A stretch of 64,000 nt of DNA from Chelydra serpentina (GCA_037349315.1 JBAIAC010000021.1:1860001-1924000), one strand, 5' to 3'. Shown: positions 9,768-21,899, counted from the stretch's first letter. The notes: a model not told the origin generated them from the sequence alone. A program made the numbers and translations.

Positions 9768-11725
9768 CTGCCAGTGTCATGGGGGGCAGATTTTACAAAG
9801 TCAGAAAAGTCTCCTTTGGGAGGCGGCACCGAGGTGGCCCTTCGCCAAAGCGGCAGAGATTGGCAGCAGGGCTGAGGGAGCCCTGGGCAGCCCTCCCTTA
9901 CCCCGTGCAAACGAGGCTGAAATCACCAGAGCTGGGTGGGGTGGTGGAGCCTAGTGGCTGGCCCAGCTGGCATTTCTCAAAGCATAGGGCACAGGCCTGC
10001 CTGATGCCAGGCTCTGGGACGAGGCCAACAGCTGACACCAAACCATGAGTGGGGCGTAGCGGAGGAGGAAACTGCTGCTGAAGGGGCATCTGTTCAGTGG
10101 TTGTGGGCAGGGAACTGAATCAGAGGAGACATGTAGAGACACTAAGGGGCAGGACTGGGTGTTTAATTATTATTCATAACTACAGAGAGGTGAGTTATCA
10201 TTGCTGTGCTCTCCCCATTTGGGTGCTGGTTTCCCCGTCCCCTCTAACAAAGCTCTTGTTTCACACACACTCACTCTGCTTTTTAAAGTCCCTCCAGGGA
10301 AAATATTTAGTGATCCTAGAAATTTGGTAGGACGGCGCCAACTGGTGCTATTGGTTAGTTTTCCAAAGGAAGCCCTAGATATTTGACCCGACCCTTGTTG
10401 CTGCAGACACCACCCTGCAGACCGGCTTACGCACCCACATCACTTTGGTTTTCTGGCCTTCAGTGTCTGGACACAAAGCCGACACTCTGGGAACAAGCAG
10501 AAACGTTTTCGGTAAAATTTCATTGGAAAAGTGGGTTGAAAAATGGGAAACTGTTGTGTTGCCCTGGCTGTAATTCTGCCTTCCCCCTCACCCGAGTGGT
10601 CCCATCTGTGGCAGGGAGTGCCACTGCAAAGGGGAAATACTCAAAGGTGTCTTCAACAATCAGTTCAATCACAGCTGGGATCACAAAGTCCGAAATGCTT
10701 CCTGCTATCGGTCAATGCTGGTGGATGGAATTAAGGGCATTTCAGCGTCCTGTCTGTGTGGTACTGAATTGAACACATCAGGCTTGCTTTTGAGTCTAGA
10801 CTGCTTTTGGGTGTGACCTCAGGCCAGGAGCCCTTGGGGATAGTGAAGTTTGGTTTGAAGATAATCAACATCCCCCGGAGGTACCCTAAGCACCTTGAGT
10901 TACTGAGACTGTCTGGCCCTTATCATAGAATCTCAGGGTTGGAAGGGACCTCAGGAGGTCATCTAGTCCAACCCCCTGCTCAAAGCAGGACCAACCCCTT
11001 GAGGGTGTCCTCAGCATAGGAACACTCTCGGGCTGGTTAGTATCAATGCGGACCAGCCAGATGCATGATGGGTTAGAAGCATCATGTCCAGCACGCTGTG
11101 CTCTAGGAGATGTTGCCTAATGGGAACCGATTTTTCAGTGGCCCCCGCTCCGGCACCCCCTCCACATTTAAACCTGCTGTGGCTTGTATTGTCCAGTAGA
11201 GGGGAAAACAGCTGATAAGAGCAGGCAGCAATGGGGAGAGATGTGACAGGCCCCAGGGAAGCATTGGAGAGAGAGATCCGGGGGAGATGTCTCTGGCAGG
11301 GTGGGGGGAGGGTGACACGCTGACTGTGGAGGAGTTAGAGATGCAATACACTGAGCAGGATGTCCCAGAGACAGCAGGGAAGGAGGAGCAGAGCAGAATC
11401 AGGAGGCAGGTGAGCATGTAAGTTGATTGGATGGAAGATCATTGAGCTGAAAGTGGAACTGGGATGGGGGTGCTACATGTATGGGGTTGGGGGACTGGGG
11501 TCCACCCAGGAGGGCAGGTAATGGGGCTTGGGAGACTAGGACAGACCCTGGGAAGCTGCGTATGGTGCTGAGAGGCTGTGGGTAGCAGACACCATGTGAG
11601 GCTGGAGCTGGGAGATGCTGCTGGTTCCATTGGGCCTAACACTGATCCCCAGACACCCCCACCCTCCTCCCTTGGCTTCCCTTAGCCCCAGCCTGGCAGT
11701 TCCCCTGGGTGGCTGGGCTGGGGAC
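9768..11725. other. Intergenic DNA of unit A with a CR1 tail
   Basis: I see no protein or RNA gene here. Segments around 10640-11420 match 31225-31900 of unit B. The only recognisable element is a minus-strand CR1 3' end at 10924-11003. Short open frames are not conserved between units. Confidence 0.5.
10924..11003 (-). mobile_element. CR1 LINE 3'-end fragment
   Basis: The sequence is the reverse complement of the CR1 3' end (GGTTGGACTAGATGACCTCC type) and matches the tail of the large CR1 at 55195-55275. Only about 80 bp remain. Unit B has no equivalent here, so it arrived after the duplication or was lost from B. Confidence 0.8.
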
Positions 11726-14700
11726 TCAGGCGGGGGCTGTGCCCGGTGCTGGGCTGGGGGTTAAGGTGGGGGGTCTATGCAGTGCTGCGTTGTGGAGGAT
11801 GTAGTGGCAGAAGGTGGGCTGGCGCTGGAAGCCCTGCCTCTCCTGCAGCCTCTGCATGGGGTAGTTGTCCAGGGCCACGTGGCAGTAGCTGGGATAGCCG
11901 AGTGCGTGCAGCCGCTTGGCAAGCAAGTTGTTCAGCACCCCGTTGTAACCGCGTCCCCGGTGCTGCGGCAGGGTGTAGCCGTGCCTCATGGCACCAAACG
12001 GGTCTGAAAGGGTCCAGCTGACAGGGCGGCTGGCGGCATCCAGGAGGCAGATGCTGGGGAAGTAGCGGATCAGGCTGGTCAGGTACCTCCTGCTCTTGTC
12101 ATTCCCCCCAAAGGCCCACGTCTCATTCACGAGGTCGATGTGGGACATGTCCAGGGACGAGAGCCTCATGGCCAGGTCCAGCCTGGGGGGCGGGAGGGCA
12201 GAGATCAGCAGATCAACCCCTAATGCCAGCGATCAGGAGTGATACCTTAGAATCTTGAGATTGGCACTTTAATCATGAGGCTTTTAAACAAGATTACGCT
12301 GTGATTGCTGTCCTCCCTTCACAGATGAATTCCCCCAGCCCCCACCTCTAGGTGTTACAATCACTGTTGCCAACAGTCGCAGATTTATTATGCTGATATG
12401 GGCCTCCCTGCAGAAGCTCCTACTCCAACATCTCTCCATCTCCCACGCAGCAATTCATTCTGCCCCATCAGTTTTGCCCCGGTACAGGGAACCATCAACT
12501 CTATTCCCATCCCCCACAGCCTCCCCTCTCTACCTCCTGATGTTCTTCAATCCCTCCCAGCCCTGTGGCAGCTGCAGCGGGCTCCCCTCTGCCCTTCCCA
12601 GGTTGGGTGTCCCAGGGATAGGGGGAGCCCAAGCACCGTCCTGTCCCATTGCTCACAGGAAGGGATGGGGAGTGGAAGCGATGTCACCCTGAGATGCTGA
12701 GAAATTCCTGCTGCCTCTTCTCCCGCCCTTCTCTCCCCTCCCGTGAGAAGGGTGTCACATTACTGCGGGGAGGGGCAGGGGCAGGGAACTCTTACTGCAG
12801 CAGCTCTGAGAGGCAGCCAATCAGAAGGTGCTTCCCCCACAGGCAGGGAGGGATTGTCATGAAGGTCATTGTGGGACCCAGCCAAACTCATGGGATTCAG
12901 GAAAGGGGGTCACTGGAGCCAAGTGAAGTGGACAACTGGCTGGTTCAGGTGTGGGGGCGGAAATGGGACACGGGGCCTTTCCCCACTAGCCCACACAGTG
13001 GGCAGCTCTGCCTATTGTCTCCTCTCATTAGAATTGAGTGTCTCATTCCCCTTCCTGATAGAGACCCCCACATCCCCAAAACACCCCTAGGGAACCTTTC
13101 CCTCTCTGGGTCCTGCGTGAGGAGCCGAGGTCTGAACAGATTGTGGGCAGGGTAGGTTCCTGTCCAGCCTGGGCCAGGAGAGATGTGATGCGGGGACGGG
13201 GGGAGCACGGCTGCTTGGTGCCCAGGCCCTGCCAGGGCTGACGGCCGATTGCAGGAGTGCCCGGTCCTGAGGGGCTTTTGGTGGGGCCCCATTGGTGGCA
13301 CAGAAGCCCTTTGCATCAGGGTTGCCTGGCAGAGGGTGGGGGCCCTGTGCAGGAGCTGAAGAGGGCTCTACCTCCCCATTGCTGAACTCACCCCATAGCT
13401 ACGCTCCCCAGTCCCTGCAGGTTCCCTGAGTGAGTCTGAGTTCAGTACCAATCCCACTAGGATTCTGCCAGTGGCAACAAGATCCCTGTGCCCCAGGCCC
13501 TGTATGGGGAATAGCTAGCCAGAGCTTGGGCATCTCAGTGCCACGCTGGCCAGGGGCCCTGTGGCGAAAGAAGACACTGACCGGATTTCAGGCATGGAGC
13601 TGGGATCCGGGTGTAGGTAGGTGAAGTATCGGGACACTTCCAGCTGGACTCCTTTAGCCTCGGCGATGTCCCTGGAAGCTTCGTACACCCCATCCTGGAG
13701 CCCTGCAGGGGGCAGCGATGAGCTGTGAGCAGTGGGGATGGGCACTGAATGCTGATGAGAAAAGCGCCCATATGTTTGGGGAGCCCAGCCTGGCACAGCG
13801 GGCGGGAGGGGCAGGAGTCTGAGCTTCCAAACCTACCAGCCCCAGCCCTGAGGGAAGAGGTTGTGCTCAGCTGAGCTGACTCCAGCCCAGCCCTGGCAAG
13901 GAGCAACCCCATATATTCCTGCCTCCCATAGAGCTGTCAGCCTGGGGGGACCTGAGGGCTTTGGGGCTGGCACTGTAGGGCAAGATCCTGCGGTTAGGCT
14001 CAGAAAGAACATGTATGCTTAGTCTCCGTGGGGCTCTCCCCAGTGCTGTGGGGCCCATGTTACCGTGGATCCAGAAGGCCTGGCTCCAGTTGATGGTGCT
14101 GTCCAGCAGGGCCCGGTAGGCTCCCAGGTCCCGGTAGTACGCCGCGTATGTGTTGGTGTAGAAATCAGAGTCTTCCGATGCCACCTTCCAGGGGAGACAT
14201 GGAGCACAGTGGGGAACTCCCAATGGAATGACTGATCTTCCTCCCCCCCCACAACCTCCCCTCCGAGCCAGCCTGGCTCCCGCCTTGGAGCCCCCCAGAA
14301 GGGAAAGGCCTCAAATCCCAATACCACCCCCTGAGCTGGATTGGCCCCTGCCTGGGTCCCTTAGAGGAGAAAGGCTCCACGTCCTACTCCCCACCCCGCA
14401 ATCCCCACAGGCCGCTAGGTGCAGTGCAGTGACTGAGGGGCAGCACCTCTCTGTGTGGCCGGGTGAGGACGGCTTTGAACTCAGGCCACGAATCCACCAG
14501 CACCTCGTCCCCAGCAGGATTCCCACAGTTTATGGTCATCACGGCACCGAGCACCTGCCAGAGACATGGGGCGGGGTTCAGAGCTGGTAGAGGGGCAGGT
14601 ATTCCTATTCTAATGAGTCGGTCAGGAGCCTCCCATTGTTTATCAGGGGGTTTCAGTGTCTCATGATCGTCTGTGCCTTTGGGGAGTATTTTGCCCTTCT

Positions 14701-17700
14701 CAAAAGTTGCTGCACTTTCCAATGGGGCTGACACCACAGGCTTCCCTTTGTCAAGATGGCCACCACCTCACAATGATTTCAGGGGGCCGAGGCCAGGGAA
14801 AATGGCTTCCATAGGCTCTGGGGAGCAGAGACTGGCGGGGGTTTCAGGATAATGTGGCGAGCAGCAAGGAGAAGGGATTGGGGTGTGAGTGGAGGGATGT
14901 GGGGTGACACTAGCAGTTGGTTTGAGGGGCAGGGAGGGGGCAGGCATGTGGAGGGGGTGAGTGTTCGGAGGTTGAAGGAACAAACTATCCTGTGTAGAAG
15001 GAATAGTAAATATGGCAGGCGACCGGCTTGGCTTAACAGTGAAATCCTTGCTGATCTTAAACACAAAAGAAAAGCTTATAAGAAGTGGGAAATTGGGGAA
15101 ATGACCAGGGAGGAGTATAAAACTATTGCTCAGGCATGGAGGAGTAAAATCAAGAAGGCCAAATCACACTTGGAGTTTCAGCTAGCAAGAGATGTTAAGA
15201 GTAACAAGGAAGGTTTCTATAGGTATGTTAGCAACAAGAAGAAAGTCAAGGAAAGTGTGGGCCCCTTACTGAATGGGGGAGGCAAGCTAGTAGCAGATGA
15301 TATGGAACAAGCTAATATACTCAATGCTATTTTTGCCTCTGACTTCACGAACAATGTCAGTTTCCAGACTCTTGCACTGTGCAGCACAGTATGGAGAGTG
15401 ACCAGCCCTCTGTGGAGAAAGAAGTGGTTCAGGACTATTTAGAAAAATTGGATGGGCACAAGTCCATGGGGCCGGATGCACTGCATCCGAGGGTGCTAAA
15501 GGAGTTGGCGGATGTGATTGCAGAGCCATTGGCCATTATCTTTGAAAAATCATGGCGATCGGGGGAGGTCCTGGATGATTGGAGAAAGGCTAATGTAGTG
15601 CCTATCTTTAAAAAAGGGAAGAAGGAGGATTCGGGGAACTACAGGCCAGTCAGCCCCACCTCAGTTCTTGGAAAAATCATGGAGTAAGTCCTCAAGGAAT
15701 CAATTCTGAAGCACTTAAAGGAGAGGAAAGTGATCAGGATCAGTCAGCATGGGTTCACCAAGGGCAAATCATGCCTTACTAACCAATTTGCCTTCTATGA
15801 CAAGATAACTGGCCCTGAGGATGAAGGGAAAGCAGTGGACGTATTATTCCTTGATTTAGCAAAGCTTTTGATACGGTCTCCCACAGTATTCTTGCCAGCA
15901 AGTTAAAGAAGTATGGGCTGGATGAATGGACGGTAAGGTGGATAGAAAACTGGCTAGATCGTCGGGCTCAAAGGGTAGTGATCAATGACTCCATGTGTAG
16001 TTGGTAGCCGGTATCAAGCGGAGTGCCACAAGGGTCGGTCCTGGGTCAGGTTTTGTTCAGTATCTTCATTAATGATCTGGAGGATGGGGTGGACTGCACC
16101 CTCAGCAGGTTTGTGGATGACACAATACTGGGAGGAGTGGTAGATATGCTGGAGGGTAGGGATAGGATACAGAGGGACCCTAGACAAATTAGAGGATTGG
16201 GCCAAAAGAAATCTGATGAGGTTCAACAAGGACCAGTGCAGAGTCCTGCACTTAGGAAAAAGGACTCCCATGTACCGCTAAAGACTAGGGACCAAATGGC
16301 TATGCAGCAGTTCTGCAGAAGAGGACCTAGGGGTTAGACTGGATGATAAGCTGGATATGAGTCAACAGTGTGCCCTTGTGGCGAAGAAGATTAACAGCCT
16401 TTTGGGTTGCATAAGTAGGGGCATTGCAAGCAGATCAAGGGACGTGATCATTCCCCTCTAGTCGGCAATGGTGAGACCTCCTCTGGAGTACTGTGTCCAG
16501 TTTTGGGCCAGACACTACAAGAAGGATGTGGAAAAATTGGAGAGTCCAGCGGAGGGCAACAAAAAAGATTCGGGGACTGGAGCATATGACTTATGAGGAG
16601 TTTGCTGAGGGAAGTGTTTAGTCTGCAGAAGTTGGGGAGGGATAGCTCAGTGGTTTGAGCATTGGCCTGCTAAACTCAGAGTTGTGAGTTCAATCCTTAA
16701 GGGGGCTATTTAGGGATCTGGGCCAGAAATGGGGATTGGTCCTACTTTGAGTAGGGGGGTTGGATTAGATGACCTCCTAAGGTCCCTTTCAACCCTGATA
16801 TTCTATGAAGAGTAGAATGACTTAGGATTTGATAGCTGCTTTCAACTACCTGAAAGGGGGTTCCAAAGAGGATGGATCTAGACTTTTCTCAGTGGAAGCA
16901 GATGACAGAACAAGGAATAATGGCGTCAAGTTGCAGTGCGGGAGGTTTAGGTTGTATATTAGGAAAACCTTTTTCACTAGCATGGTGCTGACGCACTGGA
17001 ATGGGTTACCTAGGGAGGTGGTGAAATCTCCTTCCTTAGAGGTTTTTAAGGTCAGACTTGACAAAGCCCTGGCTGGGATGATTTAGTTGGGATTGGTCCT
17101 GCTTTGGACTAGATGACCTCCTGAGGTCCCTTCCAACCCTGATATTCTATGATTCTATGAGACATGGGGCAGGGCACTCAGCATGGGTTTACTATCCTGA
17201 TTTTGGGGTCTGACCCCTGATTTGTGCCCCCTGGACCGGTATCACAGGAGATACTTCGAGCACAGGGGGCTGGGGGTGGAGGAGAACAAGGAGGCTGGTG
17301 ACTCCCACACAAACTTCAGCCATGTGATGGGCATGAAGCCATGAAGGGAGCCAGAGCTACCCAGCTCTCTGATTTGCTCTCGCGGAGCCTGCCCATGTAG
17401 TGATTGGCTGGCATGGTGCCCGCAAGTGGTTTGATTGGCTGATAAGGAACCACTTTCCCTGTGATTGGCTGGGAAGGTCCCGCTGGCTATGTTGGGTGAG
17501 AAGCAGGGATTGGAGCTGGGTTTGGAGTTTGGGAGACACGAGGAAGCAGCGGGTGGCTGGGAGAGCAGCCAGCACCTGGTCGGGAGGGGCCACCCCTCAG
17601 GCCTAATCTCTAACCCATCTCCCAGGGCAGTCAGAGGGACCTTCCCCTGCTCTCTGCCCCATGGAGGTGGGGGAGGGTTGAGTCCCATCCCTGGGGTGCG

Positions 17701-17807
17701 GGCAGTGGGGCTAGGCACAGCAATGTCACCGGCAGCGTCTCAGGCAAGCGCCTCCGTAGTGTCCCCTCCAGCAGCTTCAGCTTGGAGGTGCAGCACAGGA
17801 TCAGCAT
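11726..17807 (-). CDS. Glycine N-acyltransferase-like gene A (complete, 5 coding exons)
   Basis: Coding exons on minus: 17730-17807 (78 nt, ATG at 17807), 14447-14554 (108), 14064-14184 (121), 13582-13702 (121), 11726-12182 (457). The total is 885 nt: 294 codons plus stop, no internal stop, consistent phases (0, 0, 1, 2). Human GLYAT is about 296 residues. The N-terminal GLYAT domain includes [23 protein letters not shown] and [11 protein letters not shown]. The acetyltransferase-like C-terminus has [31 protein letters not shown] and the CoA-loop motif [11 protein letters not shown]. The product should join acyl-CoA to glycine or another amino acid, usually in mitochondria; substrate and GLYAT/GLYATL orthology cannot be told. 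Intron 1 holds a CR1 with a nested SINE. Weak points are an AAG acceptor at exon 3 and a GTGCTG donor after exon 2. Confidence 0.88.
14970..17160 (+). mobile_element. CR1 LINE in intron 1 of GLYAT gene A, 5'-truncated and decayed
   Basis: The plus strand matches the large CR1 at 55186-57411. It runs from the pre-RT linker ([20 protein letters not shown]), through RT motifs ([34 protein letters not shown], and [20 protein letters not shown] with FVDDTIL replacing FADDTKL), to the tail near 17150 (CTATGATTCTATGA). Several frameshifts and stops make it inactive. Unit B and inverted unit C lack it: C shows continuous sequence (62400-62490) where A is interrupted. It is opposite in orientation to the host gene. 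Confidence 0.9.
16631..16808 (+). mobile_element. tRNA-derived SINE with CR1-like tail, nested in CR1
   Basis: The head GGGGAGGGATAGCTCAGTGG holds an A box, and GTTGTGAGTTCAATCC a B box. The tail GGTTGGATTAGATGACCTCC.. TATTCTATGA copies the CR1 3' end. It interrupts the CR1 right after CTGCAGAAG. This head-plus-CR1-tail structure is known for turtle SINEs. Similar heads in reverse complement lie at 23416-23494 and 26430-26490. Confidence 0.8.
17372..17470 (-). promoter_or_regulatory. Phased CCAAT-box array in GLYAT A intron 1
   Basis: ATTGGCTG or close variants occur near 17403, 17433 and 17463, about 30 bp apart, with a degraded one near 17372. On the gene strand these read CCAATCA, the NF-Y core. 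The array is also present in gene B (near 35452 and 35483) and in unit C (62111, 62141, 62172, 62203). Conserved spacing of about three helical turns suggests a regulatory element. That is an inference. Confidence 0.35.
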
Positions 17808-18148
17808 CTCTGGTGGGGATGGACCCTCAGCAGATTACCAGGGGTGTGGCGTGTGGGGCACCTGCGCGAATGGAGGAGATAAACCCATCAGTTCCCTGTG
17901 CCTGTCCCCACCATGTCACCCCAGAAGCAGGCAGGGTGTGTGTAACCTCCCACCCCTGCAATAACAACCCTGCAATAACAAAGCAATTTGGGTGCAGCCC
18001 CTGTGCTCCCCAGAGACTCTACAAGAAGAAGCCAGTCTCTGTACTCACCAAGGATCCTACAATAGCAACCCCTGTCGGTCTGTCTGGCCCCAGCCATGCC
18101 AGGGCAGACCTGTGCAGGACTCAGGTGGCCCCAGTAGCTCCCACTCAC

Positions 18149-18270
18149 CTCGGATAAGGGGCACCCTGGAGAATTTGGAAGACAAGGTGCCTGGGAGCAG
18201 TGAGGTCCCTGTTTGGCAGCAGCTGGTCCTGTCTCCGCTGGGTCTCGCTCTTCCTCGGGGCTGCTCCAGC
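18149..18270 (-). other. Probable 5'-untranslated exon of GLYAT gene A
   Basis: Read on minus, the segment ends TATCCGAG followed by GTGAGTGGG, a strong splice donor (boundary at 18149). A matching acceptor (TTCGCGCAG) lies just upstream of the ATG exon, near 17866. Unit C keeps both the donor (after 61458) and the acceptor. The 5' end is not defined; an ATAAGAG TATA-like string lies near the expected start. Unit B has lost this donor. Confidence 0.45.
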
Positions 18271-18559
18271 CTCTTATCCCTGAGTGAATGAACCATTAAC
18301 AGAGTCTATGCCTGCCCCGGAACTGGGGCAGTCACGTCCCTGCCGTCGCAAGGCACCATCAGGTTCCTTCCCTGGGCAGCAAGGGGTGAAAAGATTTCCT
18401 GAAGCCAGTGGAGAAGAATTCGGAGGAAACACGAGCACAGCCAGGAGTGGGGCCTGGTCAAACCAATTCTGCTGGCAGGGGTGGGAGGTTTGTAGAAATT
18501 TTGGTGGTGCCCAGAACCTGCCCCTGCCCAAACTCTGCCTCCCACCTCCCTAAGGCTCT

Positions 18560-19160
18560 GGGAGGTAGTTTGGTTCGGGATGGAGGTCTTGGGTGCAGGC
18601 CCTGGGCTGGGACAGGGGATTGAGGTGCAGGCTCTGGGAGAGAGTTTGGGGATGGGAGGGAGGGGGTTCAGGTTGGGCTGGGGATGGGTTTGGGGTGTTG
18701 GAGGGGGCTCAGGGCTATGGCCGAAGGTTGGGGTGAGGGCTGTGGGGTGGGGCTGGGGATGAGGGATTCATGATGTATGAGGGGGCTCAGGGTTGGGGCA
18801 GAGGCTTAGGGTGCGGGGGATAAGGGCTTTGTCTGGAGATGAAGGGTTTGGGGTGCTGGAGAGGCTCAGGGCTAGGGCAGAGGGTTGAGGTGCGGGGGAG
18901 GTGAAGGCTCTGTCTGGGGTGTGGTCTCTGGGCTTGGGCAGGGCTGGGGATGGGTTTGGGGTTCAGGCTGCCCCAGGACTGGGGCCAGAGAGGAGGACTC
19001 CCCCAAGCCCTTTCCCCGCCGGCAGCTGCAAGCTCTGGGAGAGTGGTCCCCTCCGGCAGCACACTCTGCGGGTAGGGGATGGGGCTGCCCCTTGCCCAGC
19101 GTGGTTCAGGAGTGGTGGCTGTGGGTGGGGTGGGGAGGGTGCAGATCACAGGGTCAGACA
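18560..19160. repeat. G-rich degenerate tandem repeat upstream of GLYAT A
   Basis: Imperfect units contain GGGGCTCAGGGCTAGGGCAG, a GGTTGGGGTG block, GGCTCTGTCTGGGGTG and GCTGGGGATGGGTTTGGGGT. Parts of it recur in reverse complement at 60600-61040 in unit C. The long ORFs here are repeat artefacts. 19160-19640 shows no gene, only a short hAT-like GGCCCGGTACGGCGTACCGG palindromic segment (near 19220) and an 8-bp-stem GC hairpin near 19588. Confidence 0.65.
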
Positions 19161-20017
19161 TTCACCGAAGCCCCAGCAGCTGTTCACGTGAGTGAGGTCC
19201 AGAGGTGAAACTAAGCCGGTATGGCCCGGTACGGCGTACCGGTAAAAAAAGGTGCGCAGCGTTCCGGCAAATAAGTGGAGCATTCACTGCTGGCTTACTC
19301 TCGCCTCTTTTGGCTGCATAACAAAAAGTTCGAACTCAAAGCTCATAAAAGCTTGGAAAGGGAAAACTCACTGGCACATTTGTTTGTTGTTTCTCTCCCT
19401 CTCCTCCTCCAGTCAGGCTACCAACGGGGCTAGGCTCCGTGTTCCCCCGACCCACACACTCAGCAGGGGCTGCAGGGGCTCCCCTCTAGCTTGCAGCAGG
19501 GATCAGGGGGGACTGGCTGAGGGAGAAGACTCCCCAGGTAGCCTGCTGCCTGTATAGGAACAGTTTATACTTAGCTGTTCACCCCCGCGGTTCAGACCGC
19601 GGGACTATAGGCTATTTCTGGCATCCTTGTTAATTTCACTTAGCCCTGGTCTACACTAGGAGTTCCGGTCAAATTTATTAGCGTTATTTCGATTGATCCA
19701 TGCACCCGTCCACACGACGAAGCCATTTACATCGACTTCTAGGGCTCTTTAAATCGATTTCTCCACTCCACCCCCAACGAGGGGATTAGTGTTAAAATCG
19801 ATATTGCCGAATCGAACTAGAGTTAGTGTGGATGCAATTCTACGGTATTGGCCTCCTGGATCTATCCCACAGTGCACCATTTGACCACTCTGGACAGGAG
19901 TCTGAGCACGAATGCTCTGCCCAGGTAGACAGGAAAAGCTCCGCGAACTTTTGAATTTCATTTCCTGTTTGGCCTGCGTGGCGAGTTGCAGGTGAGTGCA
20001 GATCTCATCAGCAGACC

Positions 20018-20312
20018 ATGATGGAGTCCCAGTACCGAAGACGAACTACAGCGTGGACCAAGCGTGAAGTACGTGATCTGATCGTTGTATGGGGGTTTGA
20101 CTCCGTATGTGGATCATCAGAAACCAGCGAGGAGCATTTTTTGGAAGAGGAAGATGATGATAATGATGCTGAAGATAGCGCCCAGACACAGCAAGGAAGC
20201 GGAGAAGCCCTTTTCCCCGACAGCCAGGAACTCTTTGTCACCCTGGAGCCAGTACCCTATGAACCCACCCAAAGCATGCTCCTGGACCTTGAAGGCAGAG
20301 AAGGGACCTCTG
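20018..20312 (+). pseudogene. Harbinger H2 Myb-like protein, exon 1 (internally deleted)
   Basis: The start MESQYRRRTTAWTKREVRDL and VVWGF is the proper N-terminus of the Myb/SANT-like protein. The trihelix core seen in H1 is missing, and the frame jumps to the acidic linker and FPDSQELFVTLEPVPYEPTQ. The exon ends at 20312 before a GTGAGT donor. It is open but lacks most of the DNA-binding fold. Confidence 0.75.
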
Positions 20313-20367
20313 GTGAGTGTACCTCTTTGAAATTAATACATGTTTTATAAGCAAGCGTGTTTAATGA

Positions 20368-20682
20368 TTAATTTGCGGCCAGTACAGCTACAGTTACTGG
20401 AAGTCTGTTAACATGTCCGGGGATGGAGCGGAAATCCTCCAGGGACATCTCCAAAAAGCTCTCCTGGATGTACTCCCAAAGCCTTTGCAGAAGGTTTCTG
20501 GGGAGGGCAGCCTTATCCCGTGCTCCGAGGTAAGACACTTTACCGCGGCAGGCCAGTAGCACGTAGTCTGGAATCATTGCATTGCAAAGCATGGTGGCAT
20601 ATGGTCCCGGTGTTTGCTGGCATTCAAGCAACATCTGTTCTTTATCTCTCTGTGTTATCCTCAGAAGAGTGATATCATTCAT
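20368..20682 (-). CDS. Conserved antisense ORF in Harbinger H2 (third element ORF)
   Basis: This 104-codon ORF is the homologue of 3363-3653. It starts MNDITLLRIT (an in-frame ATG also lies six bases upstream), then has CQQTPGPYATMLCNAMIPDY, RGKVSYLGARDKAALP, and IQESFLEMS, and ends SIPGHVNRLPVTVAVLAAN. It lies within the intron of the Myb-like gene on the opposite strand, just as in H1. About 60% of residues match H1, while intron sequence around it (for example 3757-4170 against 20700-21180) is hardly alignable. The ORF is intact in an otherwise decayed element. No known domain is recognised. Confidence 0.55.
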   Translation of the reverse strand: MNDITLLRITQRDKEQMLLECQQTPGPYATMLCNAMIPDYVLLACRGKVSYLGARDKAALPRNLLQRLWEYIQESFLEMSLEDFRSIPGHVNRLPVTVAVLAAN

Positions 20683-21198
20683 GGTCACCTGGTTGAAATA
20701 GGGGAATTTTATGAAGGGGGCATTCAGAGGGGTCTGTCCCTGCTGGGCTGTTTTCCTGTGGCTAAACAGAAATCTTCCCTGCTGTTACCCACGCGGTGGG
20801 GGGAGGGGGAACAGCGATCATCTTGAATGTGTGTGTGTGTGGCCGTTGATTAGGTTTGCGCTGCACATTAACCTGAAAACTGCGGCCCCTCCCTTTTCAA
20901 TTGCCAACCCATGTTAAATGGCTGTCTGTTATGGGAAATGAGGGGGTTGCTGTTTGAAACCATTCCCACATGTTATGAAGGTTAAAGAAGCCAATAGACT
21001 GTGGCTTACCATGGCTGCCTGCAAGCCGAATTATGTTGCCCTGCTTGTGTGATCTCTCACACCAAACCGGCAGACCCTCAATATAACAGACAAAGTGCGA
21101 CCTTGGACAGAATGCACATGTGCTGTGTAATGTTAGGAGCATTGTTCTCTAATATGTGTCTTTTAAACTACTTCTCTCCCGTTTGTTTCCTCCTGCAG

Positions 21199-21726
21199 CT
21201 GCAAATGTTCCAACGCTCCCCTTTCATCACCGTCCCAGAGGCTAGCGAAGTAAAAAAGAATTGAGATGATATGTTCACAGAGCTCTTGCAATCCTCCCAC
21301 ACTGAAACGGCCCAGCAGAATGCGTGGAGGCAGACACTGTTGCAGTCCAGAAAGGCACAATTTGATCACGAGGACAGGTGGCGTGCTGAAGACAATGAGT
21401 GGCGGGAGGAAGAGAGACAGCAGCGGGCTGAAGAGAGTAGGTGGCGTCAGTGTGATGAGAGAAGGCAGGATGCAATTCTGACGCTACTGGAGCATCAAAC
21501 GGAAATCCTCCGGCTTATGGCTGAGGAAAGGCGTAGGGTTCAGGAAAGGCCGCCTGAGCCCAGACCGCCGCTACAGCCCCTGTGTAACCAACAGCCCTCC
21601 TTCCCGAGTCCCATAACCTCATCCCCGAGATGCCCAAGAACGCGGTGGGAGGGAGGGGGGGCTCTGTGCACCCAACCACTCAAGCCAAGAGAACTGTCCA
21701 AGCAACAGAAGGCTGGCATTCAATAA
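21199..21726 (+). pseudogene. Harbinger H2 Myb-like protein, exon 2
   Basis: Exon 2 follows a TTTCCTCCTGCAG acceptor. From 21271 the frame encodes a strongly charged helix (QFDHEDRWRAEDNEWREEER.., RRQDAILTLLEHQTEILRLM) and a proline-rich tail, stopping at 21724-21726. It corresponds to 4501-4982 in H1. A TGA at 21262-21264 interrupts the basic segment just before it, so the full protein could not be made. Confidence 0.7.
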
Positions 21727-21752
21727 GGGCTGGTCTACACTAACCCCATAAT

Positions 21753-21819
21753 TTGAACTAAGATACGCAACTTCAGCTACGTGAATAACGTAGCTGAAGT
21801 CGAACTATCTTAGTTCGAA
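21753..21819. repeat. Hairpin between convergent Harbinger genes
   Basis: Arms 21753-21781 and 21789-21819 are near-complementary (GAACTAAGATACGCAACTTC with GAAGTCGAACTATCTTAGTT) around a 7-nt loop. The block starts with GGCTGGTCTACACTA at 21729, a Harbinger-like terminus, so it may be a nested MITE end rather than a terminator. It lies between the Myb-like stop and the transposase C-terminus. Confidence 0.6.
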
Positions 21820-21899
21820 TGAAAAAGCACTTACCCGGGGTCCACACGCGGCGCGCAGGCTCCCCCGTCGACTCCGCCTACTCCGTTCGTCGAGCTGGA

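Noticed and set aside
17465..18157. 230-codon plus ORF
   Set aside because: It is antisense to GLYAT coding exon 1 and its introns; unit C supports the GLYAT strand through conserved splice sites.
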